A stretch of 64,000 nucleotides of DNA from Kolteria novifilia (lineage in GTDB: Bacteria > Planctomycetota > Planctomycetia > Kolteriales > Kolteriaceae): positions 6,076,001-6,140,000 of the forward strand of contig CP036279.1 of NCBI GenBank assembly GCA_007748055.1, written 5' to 3'. The notes under the pieces are model-generated. The model was not told where the DNA came from. It saw only the letters and a list, made by a program, of their open reading frames with translations, and did no database searches. Shown here in pieces: positions 27,380-35,269 of the stretch (its first letter is position 1; each line of letters opens with the position of its first letter). A program made the position numbers and the translations under genes.

Positions 27380-28198
27380 CTAAGTATCGGTGCTCACATC
27401 ATCCCATTGCGCGTTCATGTGGCCGATGAGCCAGTTCAAGGCACGATGATGCTCCACGCAGACGCCATCGTGAAGCCCGGCAGCATCGTCTCCATTGTTG
27501 ACTTGGGCCTCGACCGCAGCCCAGTGATAACGGTAGATCAGGTCGGCGGCATCAAGGAGATCCTTCTGGGAGCGAAGCTTGGCGTTCTTGATGAACGCCT
27601 CACGAGAGTCGCCAAAGATAAGCGAGACCACCTTTTTGGGGTCACACATCGTGTCCGGTCGATGGAGTTCTTCAAAGTACCCGAGAGCCCAAAGCAGGAC
27701 CCAGCAGCATTCATAACGCCAGGATAAATGAACGCTCCGTGCGGGGTCCGGATCGGGATCCTGGATGAACTCTCTTTCCTGCGGCGTGAAGGCTTCCGCC
27801 AGATCGAACCGTTCGATCCAGTTGTCGACATGCTCCTGTTCGAGCCCCTCCCCCTTCGCCGCCACGAGAGCCAGAGCCATTGTCCGCAGAGCAACCTCCT
27901 CGGTCGATCGGCGCACGGACTCCGCCTCCGTCTCGATCACCGGCAAATGGTCGATGTAGGGAACACCTTCCTCTTTCAGGATCGCGAACGAGCGAGCTCT
28001 TCGCGCCAGGGCTTCCTCGGACATCCTTTCCTCTTGAATCTTGATGTGCGACAGCCGGGCCTCGAGGCTGGCGGGGTCCGACGAATCTCCCGGCGGAGAC
28101 CACTCCGAACATCCAAACGGAGACCCCACGAGGACCAACAGGATCGAAAGACGAGTGAACCGAGGCGCGACAGCGCCCCCCACGTCCCAACAATGCAT
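27380..28198 (-). CDS. DUF4272 family lipoprotein
   Basis: The protein is 272 residues from the ATG at 28198, which has GGAG eight bases upstream. Residues 15-30 form a signal peptide ending FGC, so it is likely a lipoprotein. The DUF4272 body is clear: RRARSFAILKEEGVPYIDHLP, SWRYECCWVLLWALGY, DAADLIYRYHWA and the end ALNWLIGHMNAQWDDVSTDT. DUF4272 proteins are usually cytoplasmic and of unknown function, so an exported version is somewhat unusual. The frame extends upstream to 28330 without supporting features. Confidence 0.82.
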   Translation of the reverse strand: MHCWDVGGAVAPRFTRLSILLVLVGSPFGCSEWSPPGDSSDPASLEARLSHIKIQEERMSEEALARRARSFAILKEEGVPYIDHLPVIETEAESVRRSTEEVALRTMALALVAAKGEGLEQEHVDNWIERFDLAEAFTPQEREFIQDPDPDPARSVHLSWRYECCWVLLWALGYFEELHRPDTMCDPKKVVSLIFGDSREAFIKNAKLRSQKDLLDAADLIYRYHWAAVEAQVNNGDDAAGLHDGVCVEHHRALNWLIGHMNAQWDDVSTDT

Positions 28199-29118
28199 GG
28201 CTACTTCTCCGAGATAGGTTTCTCGGTTCCCCGACGCGGCATCGGCATGCACGATTCTACCCATCTCTGACTTCCCGGCCAGCGTTGGATGCAAGTGGAC
28301 GATCGCGTCCCATTTCCGCTCGATTTCCACGAGCTGACTGCTTGATTCGAAGTCACTTTGGCCGTCGACGATCCAGTGGCGGTTTCATCACCGGTTCGGC
28401 CCCTGCGAGCGAAATGGCTCCCCGGTCACCACTTGTGACGGAAATGCTCCCACCCCTTCCCCGTGGCATCATCGATGCTACCGTTAGTTGGGCAAGTTCG
28501 GCGAAGAGGCCAAAAACAGCGTGCTTGAACGAGCCATCATGCCGGCCATGATCCAATCGACGCTCCTCGAAAGGGGCACGGACGGTGATTTGTCACCGTG
28601 AGGAAATAGAGAATCCAGGTCAGGGACGATCAGTTTGAAACGCGCGGTGATCACAAAGTGTCCAGATGAGAAAAGTTTCAGCAGCGGTGACAGCAAACAC
28701 AGCAGCAGTCGGAGATGAAAAGGAAGCAAAATGGGACCGATCGGGCTCGATTCTGGTCCATTTCGGCCTTGATTCCCGACTCCGCGTACCACTTTTTACA
28801 ATTAGTGATCCTGATTGACCTACTGGAACACGATTTGCAAATCTTATGGACGGTGCGAGAATGGCAGAAGAGGAGGGTGAACCTCTTCGGCATGCCATTT
28901 GTCTCAAGTGATTGACGCGGGAGAGGTTATGGTGTTCCTCTCCCGAGGCCTCATGGACGAGGCGATGGTTTGGGAGTGCGTTACCGAGCCCGAAGCGGGA
29001 ATCCATCTTTCTCGCTCCGCAAAAGCATGTTAAAGGGGTTTGTTCCGACCGGCTGGTCGGCAAACCGACTGTCCGGTTCGGGCCGCGCGTGCTCATTCTC
29101 CTAAGGAGGGATAGAACC
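28199..29118. other. Long non-coding spacer with a structured segment
   Basis: No ORF here has a ribosome site or recognisable composition. The part 28600-28900 is less GC-rich than its surroundings. Several stable hairpins cluster at 28861-28963, listed separately as a candidate RNA. No tRNA-like fold was found. Confidence 0.45.
28861..28963 (+). ncRNA. Candidate structured RNA (three successive hairpins)
   Basis: Hairpin 1 pairs GAAGAGG with CCTCTTC, extended by ATGGC/GCCAT (28861-28898). Hairpin 2 pairs CGGGAGAGG with CCTCTCCCG (28918-28945). Hairpin 3 pairs GCCTC with GAGGC (28948-28963 approximately). They lie in a long gene-free region. The orientation is uncertain, and no promoter or known RNA family was recognised. 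Confidence 0.3.
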
Positions 29119-29292
29119 GTGGCATATCACGCAAACCGCATTGTTTCGGCTGGATTGACCAATCCCCAGTTTCGGACACCTTCTCGGGCAGAAAGCCGAT
29201 CCTCCCTCATGGGAGTCGTTCTCGAAGCCTTGCCGTTGGTGCTGGGGTGTAGCGCGATCGCGCTGTTGCTCTTTGGTAGCTATTACCGTTAG
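29119..29292 (+). CDS. Small membrane protein of unknown function
   Basis: This is a 57-residue ORF starting with GTG at 29119, preceded by the strong ribosome site AAGGAGGG at 29103-29110. The C-terminal third (LEALPLVLGCSAIALLLFGS) is one membrane helix; the N-terminal half is polar. It is too short for most gene callers. The ribosome site and single helix support it, but there is no family match and no operon context. Confidence 0.5.
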   Translation: MAYHANRIVSAGLTNPQFRTPSRAESRSSLMGVVLEALPLVLGCSAIALLLFGSYYR

Positions 29293-29399
29293 TACCCTTG
29301 GTACTGCCGAGCTTCTCGTGACATCACGCGTGCCGGCCGATGGCCGGCTCTGGTGAGCATCTCCGCGTTTCATCACGCCGATTGCACGATTCGTCTCGA

Positions 29400-29888
29400 T
29401 TAGTTCTGTCTTGGCGTGCTTCCGTTGTGGCGGTGCGCCTGTGCTTGGCGATACTCCTCGAGTTCGTCGCGCAGGCGATCGTCGAGCGTCTTGGCGAGGT
29501 CTCGCTCCGCGCGCAGGCCCTGTTGCCTCAGAATGAGGATGTCCAGGACCGCCAGACAGACAACGACGCCCGTCAACAGGATGATGACGCTCCAAAAAAC
29601 GACAAACGCGCGCGGCGTCTGGCGCGGATCAATCCAGACGCCCACGATCGCCATCAATCCATCGATCGCGAGCAGGATCGCGATGACCGGACGCCATCCC
29701 GACGAGGGGACGGCTTCCCACAAGTGATGAACCATGTCCCCCGACTTGGCGGTGCGGCGACGGAGCCTTAGCAGCCACAGAGCGGTCACGATCGCGCCCA
29801 CCCCGGCAAGCGAGAGCAGGACCTTCCCGGAGGTCGCCAACGGCGTCACGTCCGCGACGAGAACGCTTGCTGAATAGACGTCGCTCAT
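29400..29888 (-). CDS. Membrane protein of unknown function, coupled to the M28 peptidase
   Basis: The protein is 162 residues with three hydrophobic segments: VLLSLAGVGAIVTALWLL, VIAILLAIDGLMAIVGVW and VVFWSVIILLTGVVVCLAVL. The C-terminus is a charged helical tail (QQGLRAERDLAKTLDDRLRD), probably cytoplasmic. Its ATG overlaps the stop codon of the M28 peptidase gene as ATGA (29885-29888), so translation is likely coupled. No named family is recognised. It may assist or anchor the peptidase. Confidence 0.78.
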   Translation of the reverse strand: MSDVYSASVLVADVTPLATSGKVLLSLAGVGAIVTALWLLRLRRRTAKSGDMVHHLWEAVPSSGWRPVIAILLAIDGLMAIVGVWIDPRQTPRAFVVFWSVIILLTGVVVCLAVLDILILRQQGLRAERDLAKTLDDRLRDELEEYRQAQAHRHNGSTPRQN

Positions 29889-30874
29889 TGTTGCCGCCTC
29901 AACCACTCGATGATCACCCGGCTAACCACCTCGAGACTCTCACCCGAGCAGCGTTTCGGCGTGTCGGTCAAACGGTGCCAATGCGGATAGTCGAAGTCAA
30001 TCAGCACGATCGCGGGAATCCCCTTCTTCTGGAAGGCGACGTGGTCGTCGAGCACGTCGTACTTGACGCGAGGGACGAACTGCCGGAGGCGGAGTTCGTT
30101 GGCGATGCCGAAGACTTCCCCCACGAGCCTGCCGGCCTTGGCCGCGGAGCGTTGATCGGGAAAGATCTCTAGCTCACGGTCGGCGATCATGTCGACGACG
30201 ATCACCTTCTCGTAGCGATAGTCGGGCCGGCTGTTGACGTACTGGTCGACAAAGTACTCCGAGCCGAGAAAGTAGCGGTCGCGGTTCTTGTCAACGATGT
30301 ACTCTTCCGCGTCGAAGAGGACGAAGTCGACGCCGACCTTCAGGTCGAGCTGGGGGATCACTCGCCCCAGTTCCATGAGAAACGCCACCCCCGAGGCGCC
30401 GTCATTGGCCCCGAGAAAAGGTTTCTCGCGGTTGCGGAAGATCGGCTCCTGATCGGCCTTGGGTCGGGTGTCATAGTGGGCACCGAGCAGGACGCGCCGC
30501 TTGGTTTCGGGGTGCCAGCGGACGATCAAGTTGGCACAGGGAAAGGTCCGCTGCCCGAGACTAGGCTGTCTCCCCTCGAAGCGCTGGAGTTCGACCGTGG
30601 CTCCGAGCGTTTCAAAGTGCTCCTTGAGCAGTTCCTGCTGGCGGCGCATCGCGTCGGAGGCGCTCATGCGCGGACCGAGGGCACAGATTCCCTTGAGATA
30701 CTCGTAGGCGCGATCGCCATCGAAGACGCTGGCCGTGACCGGCGGCGCGAACTCCACGGCGCTCGCCGGTGGCGAAAGCATCGTCAGTCCAACTCCCAAC
30801 AACAAAAGAAGAACGACACCGAGAAGGCTTCCGAGGATGATCCAACGACGTCGCGACAACCTGGCGTATCCCAA
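29885..30874 (-). CDS. Membrane-anchored M28 peptidase / glutaminyl cyclase-like
   Basis: The protein is 329 residues. One N-terminal membrane helix (residues 11-33) is followed by a zinc-dependent M28 fold. Metal and catalytic residues are in place: GAHYDTR (His133, Asp135), GANDGASG (Asp158), FDAEEY (Glu190, Glu191) and a C-terminal DFDYPHWHRLTDT with the last His ligand. The DYPHWH region and single-domain size resemble the glutaminyl-peptide cyclotransferase branch, so it may cyclise N-terminal Gln instead of cutting peptides. The start is TTG at 30874 with AGAGG six bases upstream. It is followed by an overlapping membrane protein gene. Confidence 0.87.
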   Translation of the reverse strand: MGYARLSRRRWIILGSLLGVVLLLLLGVGLTMLSPPASAVEFAPPVTASVFDGDRAYEYLKGICALGPRMSASDAMRRQQELLKEHFETLGATVELQRFEGRQPSLGQRTFPCANLIVRWHPETKRRVLLGAHYDTRPKADQEPIFRNREKPFLGANDGASGVAFLMELGRVIPQLDLKVGVDFVLFDAEEYIVDKNRDRYFLGSEYFVDQYVNSRPDYRYEKVIVVDMIADRELEIFPDQRSAAKAGRLVGEVFGIANELRLRQFVPRVKYDVLDDHVAFQKKGIPAIVLIDFDYPHWHRLTDTPKRCSGESLEVVSRVIIEWLRRQQ

Positions 30875-31349
30875 CTTGGTCCTCTCGCGAAAGCTCTGTC
30901 CGCGCCAGCAGACCGCGAAGCGATGCTGGCTGCTAGTCGACGTTTCGAACTAGCTTCGGTCCAGCTCGTCCCGCCGCGCGTGCGACATGCTCTTCCCGAG
31001 CGACGAATCACGTGAAAAGCTTGGCAGTGCCGGCGTCTCCGTTCGGTCCGGCTTCCTTCCCCCCTAGGGTACCACGAAAGCCAATGACGAACAGGGCCAC
31101 GATCCCGCGGGCCTGCTTTACGAGCCGCCGAGAGTCTGCTACGCTTGCAGCAGTCGGGCAAGGAGAGGTGCGGATACCTCAGGCGGTCCCGAACGTGCCC
31201 GATGACAGGCGGCTGCCCTTCGCATGCCCTCGGCGGCGACCGCCCGCGAGCAACAACGAGCGCGATGGGTCACGGACAACTCGATGAATCTTTCCATGGC
31301 GGCACCGGTGTCTTCTTCTTTCACGAGTGCCCGCCAGTAGAATCGCACC
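30875..31349. other. Gene-free spacer
   Basis: Divergent genes flank this stretch. No ORF is credible and no repeat is recognised. TAGAAT at 31338-31343 sits six bases before the next ATG and could be a -10 box of a leaderless transcript, but there is no matching -35. Confidence 0.4.
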
Positions 31350-33299
31350 ATGGCTTCCACTCACTCCCAACAAATTCGCTTCGCCTGCCCACACTGCGGC
31401 GCCTCCATGTTCGTCCCCGGAGCGATGATCGGCCGGAAGGGTCGGTGTGGAGGATGCCAGGCCGTCGTGGTCGTTCCCGATTCCGGATACGAGGTCGTGT
31501 CCGACGAATCGTCCCCTTCCGATAACTCCGGCCTTCCAAGCGCGATTCGCTCGGCACCACGTCCGTCGGGCGAATCGAAGCCACCGGCCTCCCCCTCCGG
31601 CGAGAGGAGCGAGGACCTCTACACCTCTCCCGAAAGCGTCCATTGGATCGGTCTACCCGATGAGTCGAACGAATCGGCCGAGCCAAACGACTCGGCGTCG
31701 ACCGGAAACAACAATCCCTTGTCAGGCAGTGGTGAAATGGATTCGACCTCCGAGGAACTCTTCTTCACACCCGCTTCCGCGGAAGACTCGGCCTCGACGT
31801 CGGACTCGCAGGCTTCGAGCAAACGACTCGCCGCCCCCATGGGCAAGTGGGTCGAGGGCTCGGTCGTCGCGGGACGCATTCGGATCGAGTGCCCCCACTG
31901 CGGCAGCCCGATCCAAGTCACCCCCGATCATCTGGGGCGACGCGGCCGCTGCAAATCGTGCCGCCGCATCTTCCGCGTCCCAACAGCTCCCGAGGAAGTT
32001 CCCTCCTCGGAGTCCGCCCCGATCACCCATCCCGTACCCGAACCACACGGCTCGAGCAAATCGGTGGCGCCCACGAGCGCCAACGGTGACAGCCAGCGGA
32101 TCACTCTTCCGCCCGAAGTCCTCCAGGAGATTCGAAACACCCCGCCGCTCTCGGCCGACTCGGGACTCACCGGCGTCGTCATCGACGGAGTCCGGGTTGT
32201 CGTCGACGCTTTCGAGTCCGATCGCGACCTTCAGTTGGGTGAACGACTCCTTGTCGAGAAGGGAACCCGAGTTCCGGCCCTGCTGGTCAACGTGACCGCC
32301 TCCAACGGGGTCGTCGGTTGGGCGGAAATCTCTCAAGGGCCCCTCGGCACCGAGGAAGCGGCCGAAGCGATCTCCCTGGCCGTCGAAGAGTCCCTCGGCA
32401 AGCTGCTTGCCGACCTTCCCGTCTGGAACGTCGCACGGATGAACGAGATTCTCTCCGGACGAACCTCTCTCTCGCTGGGCGAACCGCTCGGCCCGGCCGC
32501 CTCCGCGATCGACATGGCGGTTCACGATCTTTGGGCACGTTGTCTGGGCCTGCCTCTCGCGGCGCTGCTCGGGGGCTATCACGGACGTCCTCAGCGCGTT
32601 TGTCACTCGGTGGCGGGACAGAACCCCGACGAAGCGGCGGAACAGGCCCGGAAAGCCGTCCAGGAAGGGTATCGCTCCGTACGACTCCACGTCGGCTCCA
32701 GCGACATGGCTCAGGATGCCGCGTTCGCGATGGCCGTGCGCGAGGCGATCCCCACGAGCACGGAATTGGTCGTCGCGTTCGAGCGAGGTCACGACCTGCC
32801 GACCGCCAAGCGGTTGTTGGGGCAGCTCGCGAAGGCGGGGATTGACGGAGTCGAGGATCCTCTACTTATGCCTGGTGCCGAAGGATACGCCCAGTTGGGA
32901 CGAGTCGCGGGGAGTGGTCCGCAGGTCGGCGTGAGCGTGACACATCCCGGCGAGCTCTTGAACTTGTCCAAGAGCGGGGGCATCGACACGGCGGTGATCG
33001 ACTTGGGCAGGGCTGGCGGTCACTCCGGGGGAAGACGTCTGCTGACGCTTTGCGAGTCGCTCGGCCTGGGCGTCGCGTTGCGTGGCAAGATCGACACGGA
33101 CATTGCGCTCGCGCACCGCTTGCACTTCCAGTCGCAGGCCCTCGGCAACCCGAGCATCGGCCTCTCGCTCTTGCGCATGACGACCAGCCGAGTCCCCACG
33201 GGGCTTGCGATCGAGGGCGACGCCATCGAGTTACCGACCAGTCCCGGCATTGGTCTCGAAATCACCGAGGAAGAACTCGCCACATCCACCTCGGAATAG
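31350..33299 (+). CDS. Two-zinc-ribbon protein fused to an enolase-superfamily domain
   Basis: The protein is 649 residues. Zinc ribbon 1 (CPHCGASMF to CGGCQ, about residues 13-40) and zinc ribbon 2 (CPHCGSPIQ to CKSCRR, about 180-208) are separated by a Ser/Pro/Glu-rich linker. The C-terminal 380 residues follow the mandelate racemase/muconate lactonising enzyme plan (capping domain GVVGWAEISQGPLGTEEA; barrel EGYRSVRLHVG, GIDGVEDPL, GGIDTAVIDLGRAGG). The usual KxK is replaced by RLH. Of the three metal-ligand positions only the Glu (VEDPL) remains; the others read AFERG and SVTHPGE. It may be a non-catalytic scaffold. The domain organisation is directly visible; the loss of activity is inference. 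Confidence 0.75.
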   Translation: MASTHSQQIRFACPHCGASMFVPGAMIGRKGRCGGCQAVVVVPDSGYEVVSDESSPSDNSGLPSAIRSAPRPSGESKPPASPSGERSEDLYTSPESVHWIGLPDESNESAEPNDSASTGNNNPLSGSGEMDSTSEELFFTPASAEDSASTSDSQASSKRLAAPMGKWVEGSVVAGRIRIECPHCGSPIQVTPDHLGRRGRCKSCRRIFRVPTAPEEVPSSESAPITHPVPEPHGSSKSVAPTSANGDSQRITLPPEVLQEIRNTPPLSADSGLTGVVIDGVRVVVDAFESDRDLQLGERLLVEKGTRVPALLVNVTASNGVVGWAEISQGPLGTEEAAEAISLAVEESLGKLLADLPVWNVARMNEILSGRTSLSLGEPLGPAASAIDMAVHDLWARCLGLPLAALLGGYHGRPQRVCHSVAGQNPDEAAEQARKAVQEGYRSVRLHVGSSDMAQDAAFAMAVREAIPTSTELVVAFERGHDLPTAKRLLGQLAKAGIDGVEDPLLMPGAEGYAQLGRVAGSGPQVGVSVTHPGELLNLSKSGGIDTAVIDLGRAGGHSGGRRLLTLCESLGLGVALRGKIDTDIALAHRLHFQSQALGNPSIGLSLLRMTTSRVPTGLAIEGDAIELPTSPGIGLEITEEELATSTSE

Positions 33300-33577
33300 T
33301 GCGATGGTCCACTCGATTCTCGGGTGCCACAGGCTACTGCTCGGCCAGTGAGGGCGAATTGTTCAACCGTAAGCCCGAACTTGGACGCTCGACAGTGTCC
33401 TAGCAGTCCATGCCGACAGAAGACGCAGATCTCACAATATCCTCCCTCGCGCGAGGCCGACGTTCCCGCCAAAACGCGCCCGCGTTCATCCCTCCCACTC
33501 ATATGATGTCCCCATGGGGGGAAAGGTCGCCGACACCTCAAGACCGTCGTCGGCCAACGAGAGGCGAAGGATCTTCA

Positions 33578-34057
33578 ATGATGCCACCGGGGTTCATTCC
33601 GTTCAGTCGGGCTTCATTCATGCTCGACGTGGTCGCGACGGCCATGGTCGCCATTCTGCCGGTACTGACTTGGAGCATCTACCTCGTCAAAGCGCGCCAG
33701 AACTACCTCTTGCACAAGCGAGTCCAGGTCACTACCGGCGTCGTCTTGCTGTTGGCGGTGATCCTCTTCGAGCTCGACATTCGCATCTACGGCTGGCGGC
33801 ACCTCGCGACCGAATCGCCCTACTACGACACGATCCTGTTTCCCTTCCTCTACTTCCACGTGACGCTCGCTTGCCTCACGACCCTCCTGTGGATCGTCAC
33901 GATCGCGGGAGCGCTAAGGCGTTTCGCGAGCCCACCCGTCCCAGGGCCCTACAGCTCCACACACAAGTGGTTGGGTTGGAGTGCCGCGATCGGCATGTAC
34001 TTCACCGGGGTCACCGGCTGGACCTTCTACTGGATGGCGTTTATCGCGACCAAGTAG
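33578..34057 (+). CDS. DUF420 family membrane protein
   Basis: The protein is 159 residues with four predicted membrane helices. Family-type His and aromatic positions are seen in LFPFLYFHVTLACLTTLLW and STHKWLGWSAAIGMYFTGVTGW. The start is the first of two adjacent ATG codons (33578), with GAAGGA upstream. DUF420 proteins (related to CtaM/YozB) often accompany heme-copper oxidase assembly, but no oxidase genes are nearby. The gene converges with phoU after nine bases. Confidence 0.82.
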   Translation: MMPPGFIPFSRASFMLDVVATAMVAILPVLTWSIYLVKARQNYLLHKRVQVTTGVVLLLAVILFELDIRIYGWRHLATESPYYDTILFPFLYFHVTLACLTTLLWIVTIAGALRRFASPPVPGPYSSTHKWLGWSAAIGMYFTGVTGWTFYWMAFIATK

Positions 34058-34065
34058 CGAAATCG

Positions 34066-34088
34066 GTCACGCCCGGCGCCGGCGTGAC
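34066..34088. terminator. Hairpin overlapping the 3' ends of convergent genes
   Basis: GTCACGCC (34066-34073) pairs with GGCGTGAC (34081-34088). It spans the 3' end of phoU and sits nine bases after the DUF420 stop codon. There is no U-tract. Confidence 0.45.
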
Positions 34089-34780
34089 GAGGGACGTGGC
34101 GGTTGATGGCGCACGATGTCTCCCTCGACCATGTAGATGACGTCCTCCGCGATGCCAGAGGCCAAGTCGCCAATCCGCTCGATGTTGTGGGCGACCGACA
34201 GGGTCTGGATGAGGCAATCGGAGACTTCGGGTTTCTCCCGGATGCTCACCTGGACCTTCGTGAACGCGTTGCGATGAATCGCATCGACTTGATCGTCCAA
34301 CGCGCGGACCGCGCGAGCCTGATCGGCATCCATCCGCACGAGCGCATCGATCGCCCGTTTGAGCATCTCCGAAGCGACCCGCGACATTTCCGGCAAGTTG
34401 AAGGGGAACGAAATCGCCTCGTGCGTCGCTAGATACTCGGCACGCTCGGCCAAGTTGACCGCGAGATCGGCGATCCGCTCAAGATCGACGTTGATTTTCA
34501 GGACCGTCACCACGAAGCGCAAATCGGCTGCCACGGGCTGGTAAAGGGCGAGAATCTCGAGACATTCCTGCTCGAGATCGACCTCCATCTGATCGACGCG
34601 GGTATCGTCCTCGATCACTCGCTGGGCGAGCCGCGCGTCGCGTTCGCGAAGGGACTTCACGGCGGTGAGCACATTGTCCTCGACAACGCCCGCCTCCGCG
34701 AGCAGGGACTTCTTGAGGCTCTCGATCGCGGCATGAAAAAGTCGAGACACCTCGGAAGTCTCCTTCCCCATCGGGCCCAT
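34067..34780 (-). CDS. phoU: Phosphate signalling regulator PhoU
   Basis: The protein is 237 residues and all-helical, with the two PhoU three-helix repeats. The acidic metal-binding signatures are LKINVDLERIADLAVNLAE in the first repeat and LSVAHNIERIGDLASGIAED in the second. PhoU connects the Pst phosphate transporter to the PhoR sensor and dampens Pho signalling. I chose the ATG at 34780, which gives the normal family length; the open frame extends to 34849. It is divergent from the phoR/phoB pair, while pst transporter genes are not in the window. Confidence 0.93.
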   Translation of the reverse strand: MGPMGKETSEVSRLFHAAIESLKKSLLAEAGVVEDNVLTAVKSLRERDARLAQRVIEDDTRVDQMEVDLEQECLEILALYQPVAADLRFVVTVLKINVDLERIADLAVNLAERAEYLATHEAISFPFNLPEMSRVASEMLKRAIDALVRMDADQARAVRALDDQVDAIHRNAFTKVQVSIREKPEVSDCLIQTLSVAHNIERIGDLASGIAEDVIYMVEGDIVRHQPPRPSSRRRRA

Positions 34781-35269
34781 GGTCCCCTTGGCTTCCCCAA
34801 GGAACCCCGTCAACTCAACCGCATGCTCCGGACGATTCTCGATCGCCACGCCCAGCCTGAATCACTCCCAAATCGAGCGGGATTCAAGCATTCGATGGGG
34901 ACGCTCAAGGATCATACCGGTGCGCGAAACGAAAGCGTCGAGACTCATCGCTGACCGCCGTCGCCGCGTCGAGGACCGCCGGCGCGGGTCGAACGAGACG
35001 ACGAACAAGGATCGACCCTCTCCCACGCGCAGTCGAGTTGGCCCAATGCCCTCCTTGACTGATCCGCTGGATTATCCGTCATCATCGATCCGATTTCAAG
35101 GCAGCCGATCCGCAAGCTCGCATTGTCCGGCCCAAGATCATTTGCCATCACGAATTCACAGCGAACAAACTGGGACATGGGGTGATCCAAGCCCTATATT
35201 TTGAGCGAAGGGCCCGCCCCGGACCGCCTCCCAAGCCGCGGTCCCTTTTCGCAGGCAGGCGAGGTGCCG
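34781..35269. other. Divergent regulatory region between phoU and phoR
   Basis: There is no supported gene. TATATT at 35195-35200, with GGGACA 17 bases upstream (35172-35177), is a plausible promoter for the histidine kinase gene. No clear Pho-box direct repeat was recognised. Confidence 0.4.

Noticed and set aside
28484-29096. Overlapping minus-strand ORFs in the long spacer
   Set aside because: They have no ribosome sites, mutually overlapping frames and no conserved motifs. The region looks non-coding.
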